From assembly GCA_000231825.2 (NCBI GenBank), contig JH720302.1, forward strand, positions 351,348 through 415,347: DNA of 64,000 bases, written 5' to 3'. The DNA comes from Tetrahymena elliotti 4EA (lineage: Eukaryota; Ciliophora; Oligohymenophorea; Hymenostomatida; Tetrahymenidae). The notes beneath the pieces were generated by a model. The model was not told the DNA's origin. It saw nothing but the letters and a program-made list of their open reading frames with translations, and made no database searches. Of this stretch, positions 41,025 through 53,100 are shown piece after piece. Every line of letters starts with the position of its first letter. The first letter of the stretch is position 1. Position numbers and translations under genes: made by a program.

Positions 41025-42590
41025 ATGAATATCTTAAGAGTAAAATCTACAATTACTTTATTTTTACTGCTTCAAATTATATTTGCTTAGTCGTAAGACT
41101 AAACTATATCATGGAAGCAGAGTATCTCTCCAGGATAAATCAAGTACATTCCTAATGTTTCTTATCTTGGTTAAGGGTACAATATTTTCTATGGAAACCC
41201 CCTAAGTACTAGTGGTATTGATCCTGGTTTCAGAAACACTCCAACTATTGATTTACTCTATCAAGATAATCTTTGGGATTCAGTCAGTTCAGATAGAGCA
41301 TATTTCATTCCAGATGGAGTCAGAGTTAACATAGAAAAAAGTTGTTTAATTACCTTTTCTTCAGAAGAAGTATCTTCTCTCAGTGATTACTAAACAAGCT
41401 TATCAGGATCAGTAAGTGGAGAAGGAACATTTTTTTCTGCATCATTTTCAGCTAGTGCAGATTTCAAGTAGATGAGTGATGTTATCACTTAAAAGGATAC
41501 TCAACTCATTTAATCGCATGCTACTTGCACTGCCTTTGACCTCAGTTTCTACTAAGAAATTAACAATCTTCCTTTACTCTCATTAGAATTTGTAGATAAA
41601 ATCCAATAATTGTATTCTTACTAAAATTAAACTAATGAACAATAATAATATTACGATTTCTTTGATTCTTGGGGTACTCATGTTGCTACTTCTGTTAAAC
41701 TTGGCTCTCTTTTTGGTTATCAATTCAAAATGCGCTCTTCATCTGTTAAATCACAATCTTCTCTTGGTTTTGATGCAAAAGTTGGTGCTTCTCTGTATGC
41801 AGTTAAAGGCAAGGTTTCAACAACCTATGCTTAATCATAACTAAACAGTTTCCAATAATCTTTAAGGAGCTGGTCTTCTTATTCAATCGGAGCTACTCCA
41901 GATGCTAACCTTGATGCTGCTGAGTGGGCTACCTAAACTTTAGACACTCCCATGCCTATCAAAATAGAACTTACTCCTATCTAATAATTCATATCTTAAT
42001 ATTAGAATAATCCTATAGTTCCTTTAAACAACACAGTGATTAACTATGTAGTCAGTGCTATACAATAATACTTACAATATTATTGCAATGAAAGATTGCA
42101 AATCACTTCTAATTTGGATTCATGCTCAGGTTATGTGAATGAAGCTTCTGATTCATTTGAAGGAGGAAAAGAAATTAAAAATTCTAAGAGTGGAAAATTT
42201 GTTACTTATGATTACGACTCTAAGACAATATTCTAATAACCTAGTAATTCAGCAACAAGTGGCTAATAAACTTATACATTAACTAGACCAATTAATGATT
42301 AAAATATCTATCAAATTCAAATGTAAAGTTAACCATAATTATGCTTAGGAGTTAGCATTATTTAAGATGCTTAACCTTTAACACTGAAAGAATGTAACTT
42401 AGATTCTTTGACTTTATTTGAAATTGTAGAAATAGGCTAAGGAATCCAATACATCAAATTAATGGGTTCAGATTATTATATGACTGTTTAATCAACTGCT
42501 AATTTATCTGATACATCTGATAAAGCATTAATAGTTCTATCTAAAAATCAAAATAACTGCAGAGGATGCACATTTTTTGTAGTAGATTGA
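41025..42590 (+). CDS. secreted MACPF-domain protein, paralogue 3
   Basis: A single exon of 521 aa ending at TGA 42588. The signal peptide is 'MNILRVKSTITLFLLLQIIF'. 'IKYIPNVSYLGQGYNIF' is near-identical to the neighbours. The MACPF signature at about residue 210 is 'YYDFFDSWGTHVATSVKLG', then 'SWSSYSIGATPDANLD' about 85 residues on. The C-terminal ~160 residues carry 'LCLGVSIIQDAQPLTLKECN' and end 'NNCRGCTFFVVD'. The compact Cys-paired repeats could be a beta-trefoil-like lectin module, but I cannot confirm that. It is the only member on the plus strand, so the cluster includes an inversion. Confidence 0.9.
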
Positions 42591-43312
42591 TGGACTCATT
42601 TTTAATATAAAAATAATATTATCAAGAATTAATTATTTTGTATTTTTTATTGATGCAAAATATGTCTATTTCTTAAGTTTTTGATTTTAAGATAAAAGAA
42701 AATTATTTTTTGTTTAATTTTATTTCTCTTTAATGTTTAAACTCATTATTTTTATTGTAAAGAAATATTTCAAAAATTAAAACATATTTTAAAAATTAAT
42801 TTTCATTATTATTTTAATTTTTTAAGAAAAATGTAATTAATAGAGAGTTAATCTAAAAAAATTCTTGACTTAAATTTTAAAGAAAAATAAAGACAAAGAT
42901 TTTTTAAATAAGTTAATTAATTGAAAAGTATTATATAATAATAATAAATTAGGAGTCGCATTGCAAATTTTGTATGAAATTATTAATAATTTAATTTAAT
43001 CCTTCTAGGAAGTCAAACGTTGAATGTCTTTCTAAATGTTTTTATTAATACTCAGAGATCAATTTAAATTTGTTAAAAAGAAAATAAGTAAATTTGTAAT
43101 GCATACAAAAAACTAAAGTTTTTATATTTATATTAATCAAATTAAGATATTTACTCTTGATATTAATATAGATGTTTTTTTATTTAGGTTTTATATATTT
43201 CTTAAAAGACTTGTTTAAGCAGAACATGAATAATGTCATTTACATTAAACACAGCAATAAACTTTAAATTAAATTAAATTGTATTTCTATTATAAATATA
43301 TTATTATTAAAC
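42591..43312. other. AT-rich convergent spacer
   Basis: A 3' flank of both neighbouring genes with very high AT. I see no gene. Confidence 0.5.
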
Positions 43313-43870
43313 TCAACATACTTTGTATTCATGTTTTCCAACTAATGCACCACAATTAGGGCAGTGATGTATTTTATCTTAGCAATCTTCGTTGCAGAAA
43401 GGAATAAAACAACAAATTGTAAAAGTACAAAAAAGAATGCAAGCGCAAGTATAAGTGCCACTACCAGGTTAGCAATTAATAATTGTAGTTACTACTTAAT
43501 TACATTAAGGACATTAAACTAAACTAGGACCAATCTGATTATTAGCTGATCTAGGATAAAGTGGTTATTATTAGTTATTTTGAGGGCTTAATGGAGGGAT
43601 ATATCCTTATTATTGAGGTTGTATCATTTAAGGAGGAGGAGAGTAGTTTTATGGTGGGGGAGGAGGATAATTTTATGGTGGAGGAGGAATGTAGTTATTA
43701 GCAGGAGGAGGAGGATAATTCTATTATGGAGGTGGAGGATAATTTTAGAAATTTGGGGGATATCCTTAATCAGCGGGGGGTGGGGGATACATTTAAGGTG
43801 GCTAGGGAGGATACATTTGAGGAGGCTAGTCTCCATTTCCTAATGGCTAATAGTTATTATTGTTATTCAT
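43313..43870 (-). CDS. LITAF-domain zinc-ribbon protein, Pro-rich N-terminus
   Basis: A single exon of 185 aa. The first ~115 residues are proline/glutamine/tyrosine-rich with repeated 'QNYPPPP'-like units. The C-terminal ~70 residues are a LITAF (LPS-induced TNF factor-like) domain: 'VQCPQCNQVV', a hydrophobic Cys-rich segment ('CACILFCTFTICCFIPFC') that inserts as an amphipathic hairpin, then 'HHCPNCGALVGKHEYKVC' at the end. The two CxxC knuckles bind one zinc. Family members are peripheral membrane proteins of the endosome/lysosome system, with the Pro-rich arm recruiting partners. A second, shorter paralogue lies at 57373-57720. Confidence 0.9.
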
Positions 43871-45129
43871 CTTTAAAAGTAAATCTAAATTTTTAGCTAT
43901 GCTTACTTATTTTGTAAGATCTTTTAATATAATTTCTAAATTAGTTTCTTCTTAATTAGTTGAAATTGCTTCAAAACAACAAATTAATAAAGAGATAAAT
44001 TTCTAAATTTAATGAAGCTGATCAGGAAATAGCTAAGTGAATTTAGGTTATGATCAAATTTAATAAACAAAGATCAAATTTCTCTGTTTAAGGTTTTGTT
44101 AGTATTTTACTAATTCTCTCCTATTAAAAAAGAATATCTTAATTTACTAAAAAAAATGATTCTTATATTTTTTCATAAAGATCTAAATCATTTTGTGTTC
44201 AACATTTTCTTTTCTTATTATCTTTAGTAATTTTATATTTATTTTCTCTCATAAAAAAGAAGAAAAAAGATAAATACAAAATAAAATAATTATTTTAATA
44301 AAAATTTTATTTTCTTTAAAAATCTAAGAAATAATTGATATTACCATTTTATCTATTATAAAACAGTAATAAACAAATAATTTTATTATCTAACCAAAAC
44401 CCTATTAAAAAAATAATCAAAATTTTAACAAAAAATTAGGGGTAAAATACAGAAGCTGGAGGTGACAATCAATATTTGTATATTTTTAATATAAAATAAA
44501 ATAGCTTAAAAACTAATTATTTTATTTTCACTAATTAGCCTATTGATTGACAAACATAATTTTTTATTTCCTATGATTCAAATGATATATCTTGATTTTT
44601 TAAGAATTAAAATTGTTAATGTTCAATATTTTATAAGGCTTCTTATTTTCTTGTTGAATTTATTTCTTATATTTATCAATATGAAAAAACTAAGTTTTAT
44701 TCTTATTTATCTATATTTTTTACCCTTGTAATAATATTTCAGAAATTGAATGAGCTTTTGTTAAGGTTTATTTGAAAAAAATAAATGAGTATTTGCTTTT
44801 AAAACTATTCAGAAGTAGAGTAAAATATCTCATATTGATCAAAATTTTTCAAAATATAAGATAGAATTATTAGAAATTAGATGGTATGTCTTAGAGTTTG
44901 TAGAAGTTAATTATTTGAGAAAGTAAATTAATAATTTATTTAAAAGTAATTCTGATTTACCATATTAAATTTCTTAATCATTTTCAATATTAACAAATAA
45001 ATAAGTAAAGTAAATTATATTTTGTTGATGATGTATAAATTTATCAATATTATATTTAGAACATTTTTAACAATTTAAAAATACTATGAAATTGTTTTTA
45101 AATTTAATGATAAAAATATTCATCAATTT
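43871..45129. other. AT-rich intergenic spacer
   Basis: No coding frame is recognised. It must contain the upstream region of the LITAF gene. Confidence 0.5.
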
Positions 45130-46569
45130 TCAATCTATCATTTCATATAAAATGTTTGAAGGATTGATAATCATAAAAGATTTTATATATTTATCAAAGC
45201 ATATTATTCTAAGCATTTCTATTTTATATTAATTATGATTGTTTATTCTCATGCGACATAAAATTTCAGCTGTAGCATAAGAAAATAAAAACCCATTATT
45301 ATATCTACTAAAAAATATATTTGCTCCATATTAAGGTACAATTTTTGTTTTAATACACTCTAATGCAGAATAATGAATATGCTCTTCCTCTATAGCTAGC
45401 TATTTTAATTTACAAGTACACTCTTCTGATTATTAGACCAAAAATTCTACTTTTATTCCTTTTTTTAAGTTGAATGAAATAGCTTTATGAATTTCATAAA
45501 ATAGACATTGCTGATTTTAATTTTCTTCCTTATCATGAGTATATCTTAAATAATTCATAATTAAGTAATGCTTCATAAACTTATGATCCTTATATAAGCA
45601 AGAGATAGCTTATTACATTTACTTCTCAGTAGATATCCAAATTTATTTCTATGTAAATGATACTTTAAAGAATAAATTGAATTAAGTTACTAATATGTAA
45701 GATATAGAGCAGATAGCGCAAACCATATTTATTAATAAAATATTATTTTAGCCTTCATTATTATTAAATCCAAAATAATAACCAAGTAAAAGACCTAATT
45801 CAATCAAAAAATTTAGATAGCCCAAAGTTATCAGAAATTTATTTTCTTCATTATTTTATTACAAATTTAAACCTGATTCAAAGTAATAGTTATTCACACA
45901 ATATTAAAAAGATGCATTTAAGTATATTTTAATTTTTCTATTCTCTATATTTTTACACGAAACGCATATCAAATTAAAAAGAAGAATTGCTAAGTAGAAT
46001 ATTGCTAAATTAATACCAAATGAATCCTTGAGTAAAAAAGCTTAAGAAACACTACAGTAATGAGCAACCTAGTGCATAACAGAAAAAATGAGATCCTTGT
46101 TTTTATAATACAGTTCTAATACAAAATAATTTAAAATTCCAGAATAGAAAACAAGGATGACAAAGTTAGTATAAGCGAGATTGATTAACTCATTTGGTAT
46201 TTTTGAATTATCTTCCAGAATTCTCAAAGCGAAAAAGAAGATAACATCAAAAATTAACAAGGGATAAACTCGACCAAAAAGCTTAGTTGATATAATACCA
46301 TTGAAAGAGAAATCTAGTCTTTTAAAGCAAAAATAGATAAACCCTAATTGTAAACAATCTAAAACAATATATATCGCATTAGAAAGACTACATCCAAATC
46401 TTTTGAACATAAGCCAAGTAGTAATTGCTTTATCTAATATGAATAGTACAGCATACCAAACGAAGCAAGCAATATAATCATACTATAAAAGTTTTACTAT
46501 GAGGTATATATGGCTAATGTTTATGCCATAAAATAAAATAGAGAAAAAACGTATTAAATTTTCTTTCAT
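45130..46569 (-). CDS. multi-pass membrane protein, unknown family
   Basis: A single exon of 479 aa with no internal TGA. The first ~320 residues hold about eight hydrophobic segments, including 'FSILFYGINISHIYLIVKLL', 'AIYIVLDCLQLGFIYFCF', 'FVILVFYSGILNYFVL' and 'LITLGYLNFLIELGLLLGYY'. The remaining ~160 residues are a soluble, Lys/Glu-rich tail with several Cys. I do not recognise the family. Two copies exist: this intact gene and a decayed copy 3 kb upstream (48331-49691). Similarity between them extends across nearly the whole coding region. Confidence 0.82.
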
Positions 46570-48330
46570 CTTTAGTGCTTTAATATAAGGTTATTTTTTT
46601 AATTGAAATGTTTTTATGTTAATTTGTTAATTTTTTTATCATTAATTTATCAAATTTAAATGGAGTTATTAAGAAATAGAAAATTAGTTGTTTCATCTAC
46701 CACAAAAACTATAAATAATTTACAAGCAAATTTGTATAAGTTTCAATTTAAATAAAAATAAAGCTAATAAATTATTTATTTTAACAGATGAGAAAAAAAT
46801 TATTTTGAAAATAATAAAAAATAGAAGAAAAAAAAATTTTTAATAAAAAAAAGAGAGAAAATAAATATTCATAATTAATTTTTAGGTATTGATTAAGATG
46901 AGAATCAGTGAGGCCATGAGACTTAGCCATTTTTTCTCTAAACTCCAATAATTCAAAGATAAGTAAAAATACTCACAAATTTCATCTTAATGTGATGAAA
47001 TCTAAACAGTTATCATAGAAAAATACACCTACTTAAATGTGTGACAGCTAAATTCTACAATAAATCTAAATAAAAGTAATCGACCTATATCTTGACTTCA
47101 ATATTACAAAAAACCAAACCCTCCTCAAGCAAGAGAATGCAAATCAAATGCACAAATGATAATTAATAGTTCTCATTTATAGTGAAATATGTTGTCTAGC
47201 TCTTTTAACAAACACTATGAAATTAAAAAACCATTTCTCACCAATTAATACTACTAAAACTCTCCCAATTTTAAGCTTCAAGATATTTTAGCTTGAAAAA
47301 TAATTTTAGGACAGCTCAATTGTTAAAAATCATTTATTTTCTAAAAAATACTCAAATAATGTATCTATCAAAAACTATTAATTTATTTTTATTCTATTAT
47401 TATTACAGAAAAAAAGTTAGTTAGTAAATTTTAAGTGATACTTTTTAGTGTTATTTTGTGTTTCTTTATGTTTATTTCAAGCAAAATTTTTTATTTAAAG
47501 CAAATTCAATCACTTTTTGTTTTAAAGTGAGTGAAACAAATTTTTCTTTTAGAAAACAGAATTACACAGTTTCAGAGTTATATTATTTTTTAGATAAATT
47601 TTGATTCAATTAATAATTCTAACAAATCAATTATGAGCTGCGTTTTGAAAAATTAAGCTAAAAAAATGTCTACTAAGCTATTTATTTTATAATATGCTTT
47701 TTACTGTTTCCTTTTTATTATCAAAACTTTTAGTTTACTAAAATTATTTATCAGATGTGCATATTTTGAAAAAAGATATTCATAAACAATCTCAAACAAA
47801 AGAAAGAAAAAAAAATAATTTGAAAGTTAAAAAATATCATGAAAAAAAATGTTATTAGTTCAAATAAAGTTAAAATTATGAATATTTTAGAAAAAGATGG
47901 TTTATAAAAATTATCATTTTTAAAGGATTGATACCTATTCAAGTTTCTAGAAAATCAAGGTTATGCATCTAAATTTCAACTATCTCACTTGAAAGCATGT
48001 CTCTTATGTTGTCTTATCTTCAATCTAAACACCAAATGACTAAATATCTACTCCTGAATAAAGGGCATTCATCTATTTATTAAGTAAAATGAAATTTATT
48101 TAAATTATACAAAAAAAAACATTAAATTGATTACTTTGCAATTCTTAAAAGCAAAAATCGCTTTTACAAATCAAATTATGACAATTAGACAGTAAATTCT
48201 TTTTTAATCTCCAAAAATATCTTACCAATTTTAGGCATATCTGCAACAAGCATCTTATTGTTGTTCTTGAGGGATATTATCTTAAGAGATTACTTCAAAG
48301 TTAGATCTGATAGTGAATTTTAATCTATTC
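46570..48330. other. spacer between membrane-protein gene and its pseudogene
   Basis: AT-rich. One minus-strand frame near 48010-48310 is free of TGA for about 100 codons (includes 'NKMLVADMPKIGKIFLEIKK'), but it has no start context, relatives or continuation that I can see. Confidence 0.45.
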
Positions 48331-49691
48331 ATTGAAGGATTGATAATCATAAAAGATTTTATATATTTATCAAAGCATATTATTCTTAGCATTTCTATTT
48401 TATATTAATTAAGATTTTTTATTCCCATGTGACATAAAATATCATCTGTAGCATAAGAAAATAAAAATCCATTATTATATCTACTAAAAAATATATTTGC
48501 TCCATATTAGGTATTATTTTTGTTATAATACAGTGTAATGCAGAAAATGAATATGCTCTTCCTCTATAGCTAGCTATTTTAATTTACAAGTACACTCTTC
48601 TGATTATTAGACCAAAAATTCTACTTTTATTCCTTTTTTTAAGTTGAATGAAATAGCTTTATGAATATCATAAAATAGGCATTACTAATTTTAATTTTCT
48701 TCCTTATTGTGAGTATATCTTAAATAATTAAGAATTTAATAGCCCTTCATAAACTTATGATCTTACAATAAGCAAGAGATTGCTTATTACATTTACTTCT
48801 CAGTATATATCCAAATTTCTTTCTATGAAATGATACTTTACAGAATAAATTGAATTAAGTTATTAATATGTAAGCTATGGAGCAGCTAGCGAAAACCATA
48901 TTTATTTATAAAACATTATTCTAGCTGTCATTGCTTTTAAATCCAAAATAATAACCAAATAAAAGACCTAATTCAATCAAAAAATTTAAATAGCTCAAAA
49001 TTATTAGAAATTTATTTCCTTAGCTACTTTAGTATTTATTTAAATCTGATTGAAAGTAATAGTTATTCATACAGTAATACAAAGATGTGTATAAGAAAAT
49101 ATAAATTGTTCTATTATCTATATTTTTATATGAAATACATACCAAGTTAAAAAGAATAATTGCTAAGTAGAATATCGCTAAATTAATTCCAAATGAGTCT
49201 TTGAGTAAAAAAGCTTAAGAAAAACTACAGTAATGAGCATACTAGTGCATAACAGAAAAAATGAGATCCTTATTTTTATAAGAGACATCTAATACAAAAT
49301 AATTTAAAATTCCTGAATAGAAAACAAGGATGACAAAGTTAGCATAAACGAGATTTGTTAGTTCATTTGTATTTTTGAATTATTTTCCAAAATTCTCAAA
49401 GCGACCAAAAAGCTTAGTTGATATAATACCATAGAAAGAAAAATATAGACTTTAAAGAAAAAATATATAAACCCTAATTGTAAAAAATCTAAAACAATAT
49501 ATATCATATTAGAAATACTACATCCAAATCTATTCAACATAAGGCAAGCAGTAATTGATTTATCTAAACAAAATAATACTGCGTAGCATACAAAGCAAGC
49601 AATATATTCATACTATAAAAGCTTTGCTATGAGGTATAATGTTTATACCATAGAATAAAATTGAAAAAATACGAATGAAATATATTTCCAT
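48331..49691 (-). pseudogene. decayed duplicate of the multi-pass membrane protein gene
   Basis: The sequence matches 45150-46569 almost throughout, including long runs in the 3' part ('cttcctctatagctagctat', about 48557 and 45384). The start is kept ('MEIYFIRIFSILFYGINI'), but the frame breaks at once through a small deletion. A 41-nt deletion relative to the parent lies near 49402 (parent about 46230-46270), with a short 'cga' match at its edges. Further single-base indels follow. The duplication ends inside the parent coding region, so the last ~8 codons and stop are missing. It cannot encode the protein. Confidence 0.85.
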
Positions 49692-50134
49692 CTTTGATAT
49701 TGAATTAATTCAATCCTTTCTTGATTTAATTATTTTTATGTAAGTTTTTTAATAAACAAAATAAATAGTATTTCAATTGAATTATTTATATATAAAGATA
49801 TTGTTGCATGTACCACAAAAAATTTTCTCAAAAAAAATAAATCTAAATACAAATTTGTAATTTTTCCGTTATAGAAACAATAATATTGAACATAGTTCAG
49901 GGGCTATTTACACATACTACATATATATTACTTATTTACTAATATTAATTATTTTTTGATGCTAAAAAATTAAATAATTTTAAGATAACTTCTTCATTTA
50001 AAGAGCTAGAATTATTATTTGTGAAAATGGGATACAAAACAGTTTTATGAAATTATTTCATCTAATATATGTAAATGAATAAATAAAATATATTTATTTA
50101 ATAATTTAATATATGCCTTTAAATATTTCTGTTT
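49692..50134. other. short AT-rich spacer
   Basis: A gap between the membrane-protein pseudogene and the 3' end of the TPR kinase. I see nothing in it. Confidence 0.45.
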
Positions 50135-53100
50135 TCAAAAAATGCTGCAATCACTATCATCTACCTGAGTAGGCTTATATCTTTTTTCTTTGGCATTTTT
50201 ATTATTTAAAATGTAATTATTGATAAATTCTTTTTCAAAATTAGGAGATAGCTTTTGCACTTGATAAAAGCACTGCAGAGCTTCATATTTATAATCTCTC
50301 ATATTGAATGCCAAACCCAATTAATAGTGGCTTTCTGTGTGATTCTAATCAAGTTCTATTGATTTTCTTAAAAATTTAATTGCTTTCTTAGGTTTTTTAT
50401 CATATTTTAAATAGATTTAACCTATTTCATAATAGCTTAATTAATGGTTAGGATTAATTTTTATTAACTATTATTGGATTTCAATAGATTCCTTTGATTT
50501 ATTCAAGAATCTTAAATTTAATCCTAATCTATATAAAGCTTGATTATTATCTTAATCTTTCATCAAGATTTACCTGTAATTTTATGCAGCATTTTCATAT
50601 TTTTTAAATTATTATTCTAGATCTGCTATCTCAAACAATAATTTAATTTATTCTTTTGACTCTTTTTCTAAATTTACCTTCTTATTTAGATAAACATAAT
50701 ATTTTTGATTATCTTAGAGTTAAATCTTGGATATTTCTAAAATTTAATTCAAAATTTCTGTGTTTTTACTGTCTAATTAATAAGCCTCTTCAAAGTACTT
50801 TAAAGATTCCTTAAAATTCTTCTCTACATAGTAAATTTTTGCTAAATAAATTAAGTTGTCAATTAGCCCTACTGGATTTATATTATAAGATTTTAAGTAG
50901 TATTCTTTGGCATACTATGAATTTTCGTAATATTTTTAATATATGTAGCCTATTTTGTGGCAGATAAAGAAAGATTAAGGATTTATCTTTAAACTGTTTT
51001 TGTAATTCTCAAAGGCCTACTAAAATTCCCCTAAACCTTCATATGATTTAGCAATATTCTCATATAAATGAGTTAATTTAGGTTTTTTCTTCATTATTTC
51101 TTGGTATAATTTAAGAGCCGTTTGATACTATTTACTTTTTAAGTAAGCATTAGCTAACTTTTCTTTGGTTTTCTAAGAAGGATTTTTCTCAAAAGCAGAT
51201 TTATAGCTTTAAATTGCCTAAAGAATGTTATCAGAATTCATTAATTAGTCTGCTTAGTCTAGCAATGTAATAGTATCTTCTTCGTCACTATCACTATCTT
51301 CAAAAAGTCTAAATTTATATTATTTTAAGGGAGCATTCTGATTTTTACTAATGTAGTCTTAGCAGTATTCAACATTGAAATTAGGATTTGTTTGAAGAAA
51401 TTTTTTAAAGCTATCAACAGCTTCTTAAATGTAATTTAATTTAATAAAACATTCTCCTATATAATATAAATTATTATTTGATTTAAATTAGGTTACTGGA
51501 ATATTGCACTGTAAAGACTTTCTAAAGAATTTTAATGCTTTTTTGGGTTGATTAAGTTTATCTAATTCTATCAAACCAATTAAATAATAAGATTTGGCAT
51601 ATTCTTTATCAATATTTAGGGATTTTTTGTAAAATTCAATTGCTTTGCTATAATTTTCCAAGCTTTCATAGCTCAATCCTATGTTAACGTAGCAACTTAA
51701 ATAATTTTTGTTTATTCCTAAGCATTTTTCATATTACACAATTGCTTTCAAGTAATTATTCTGTTCATATTCTAAATAACCAAGTTAGAAGTACCCATCA
51801 TCATTGTTTGGATGATCTTAGATAAATTGCAAAATTAACTACCTTGCCTTAATGTACTCTTTTTCACTAAGATATGCCTTAATTAAGTTAATTTTTTCAT
51901 CTTGGTTTTTAGGGTCAAATTTAATATATTCTTCAAGATAGATAATACTTTATTTCATATCTTTTATGTTATCTTTTTCATTGTTTGATAAGTCTAAATA
52001 AAGATTTTTATAGGAGTCGTCTTAATTTATTGCTTTTAAAAGATTTTATTTTGCTATAAAAAACTGCTCTTTCTTTATATAAAGAAGTCCTAGCTCTTTG
52101 TAAGCTTATGGGTTTTCTAAAGGCTAAAGTTCAATAGATTTCTTACAATAATTAATAGCTTCATTTAGGTTAGAGTTGACTTGATATTATAAATACCCTA
52201 TTTTGTATAAAACATGACTGTTTTATGGATATATTTTATTATGCTTTAAATAGTATTTTAAAGCCTCCATTTGATCATTTAGCTCTTCATAGCAATAGGC
52301 TATAGATTTATACAGAAAATCTTAACTGTTATCATATTCTATTACTTTTAAATAATTTTCAATAGCTTTTTTATATTCCTTTCTATTACTACAAATATCT
52401 GCTTAGACTTTGAAGGATTTTGAATGTTTTGGGTCTAACAAAAAAGTTACCTTGACTTATTCTAAAGCTTAATCATACAATTTTAAATCATATAACGTTT
52501 TTGATAAGTTTGATGAAGATATAATATCTTCTTTATTACTTTAAAATGATTATTTAAAGTATTTCAGTGCCTCTTCGCTATTTCCTTTGTTGTCATAGAT
52601 AACACCTAAATTATTAAAAGAATTACTACTGTTAGGATTTGCTTCTACATCTTTTTTGTAAAGTCTTATTTTTTTTTCTTCATCCTCTTCAACATACGCC
52701 AAGTTGAATAAAACATCTTCATACTTTGGATCAATCTCATAAATTTTTTCATAGTATGATTTTGCCTTCTAAAAATCTTTTTTAATAAGCTTGTAATATT
52801 TTCCAAACATATTTAAGCAAAAAGTATCTTTTGGATCTAATTCTAAAGACTTTTCATTGAATGAAATAAATGAATCATAATGTTAATAAGCGTATTCAAT
52901 ATAGGAAAGAAGTTTGTACAAATACTATTTTTAATTTGATTTTTACAAATTCTCCTAAATAATCTTCATTATTTCATCATATTTGTCATCTTAAATGTAT
53001 AGATCGGTTAACTCCTTAAAATAATTGGTGTCATTAGGATTTAGTTTAATACATTTTTTGTATAAATCAATGGCTTTTTCTTTCTCATTAGCTTCTTAAA

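Noticed and set aside
43613..43843. Arg/Trp/Ile-rich plus-strand frame
   Set aside because: It is the antisense shadow of the proline-rich arm of the LITAF gene on the minus strand.
48010..48310. Minus-strand TGA-free stretch of about 100 codons
   Set aside because: It has no start context, no recognisable family and an AT-rich low-complexity second half; this length can occur by chance with a single stop codon.
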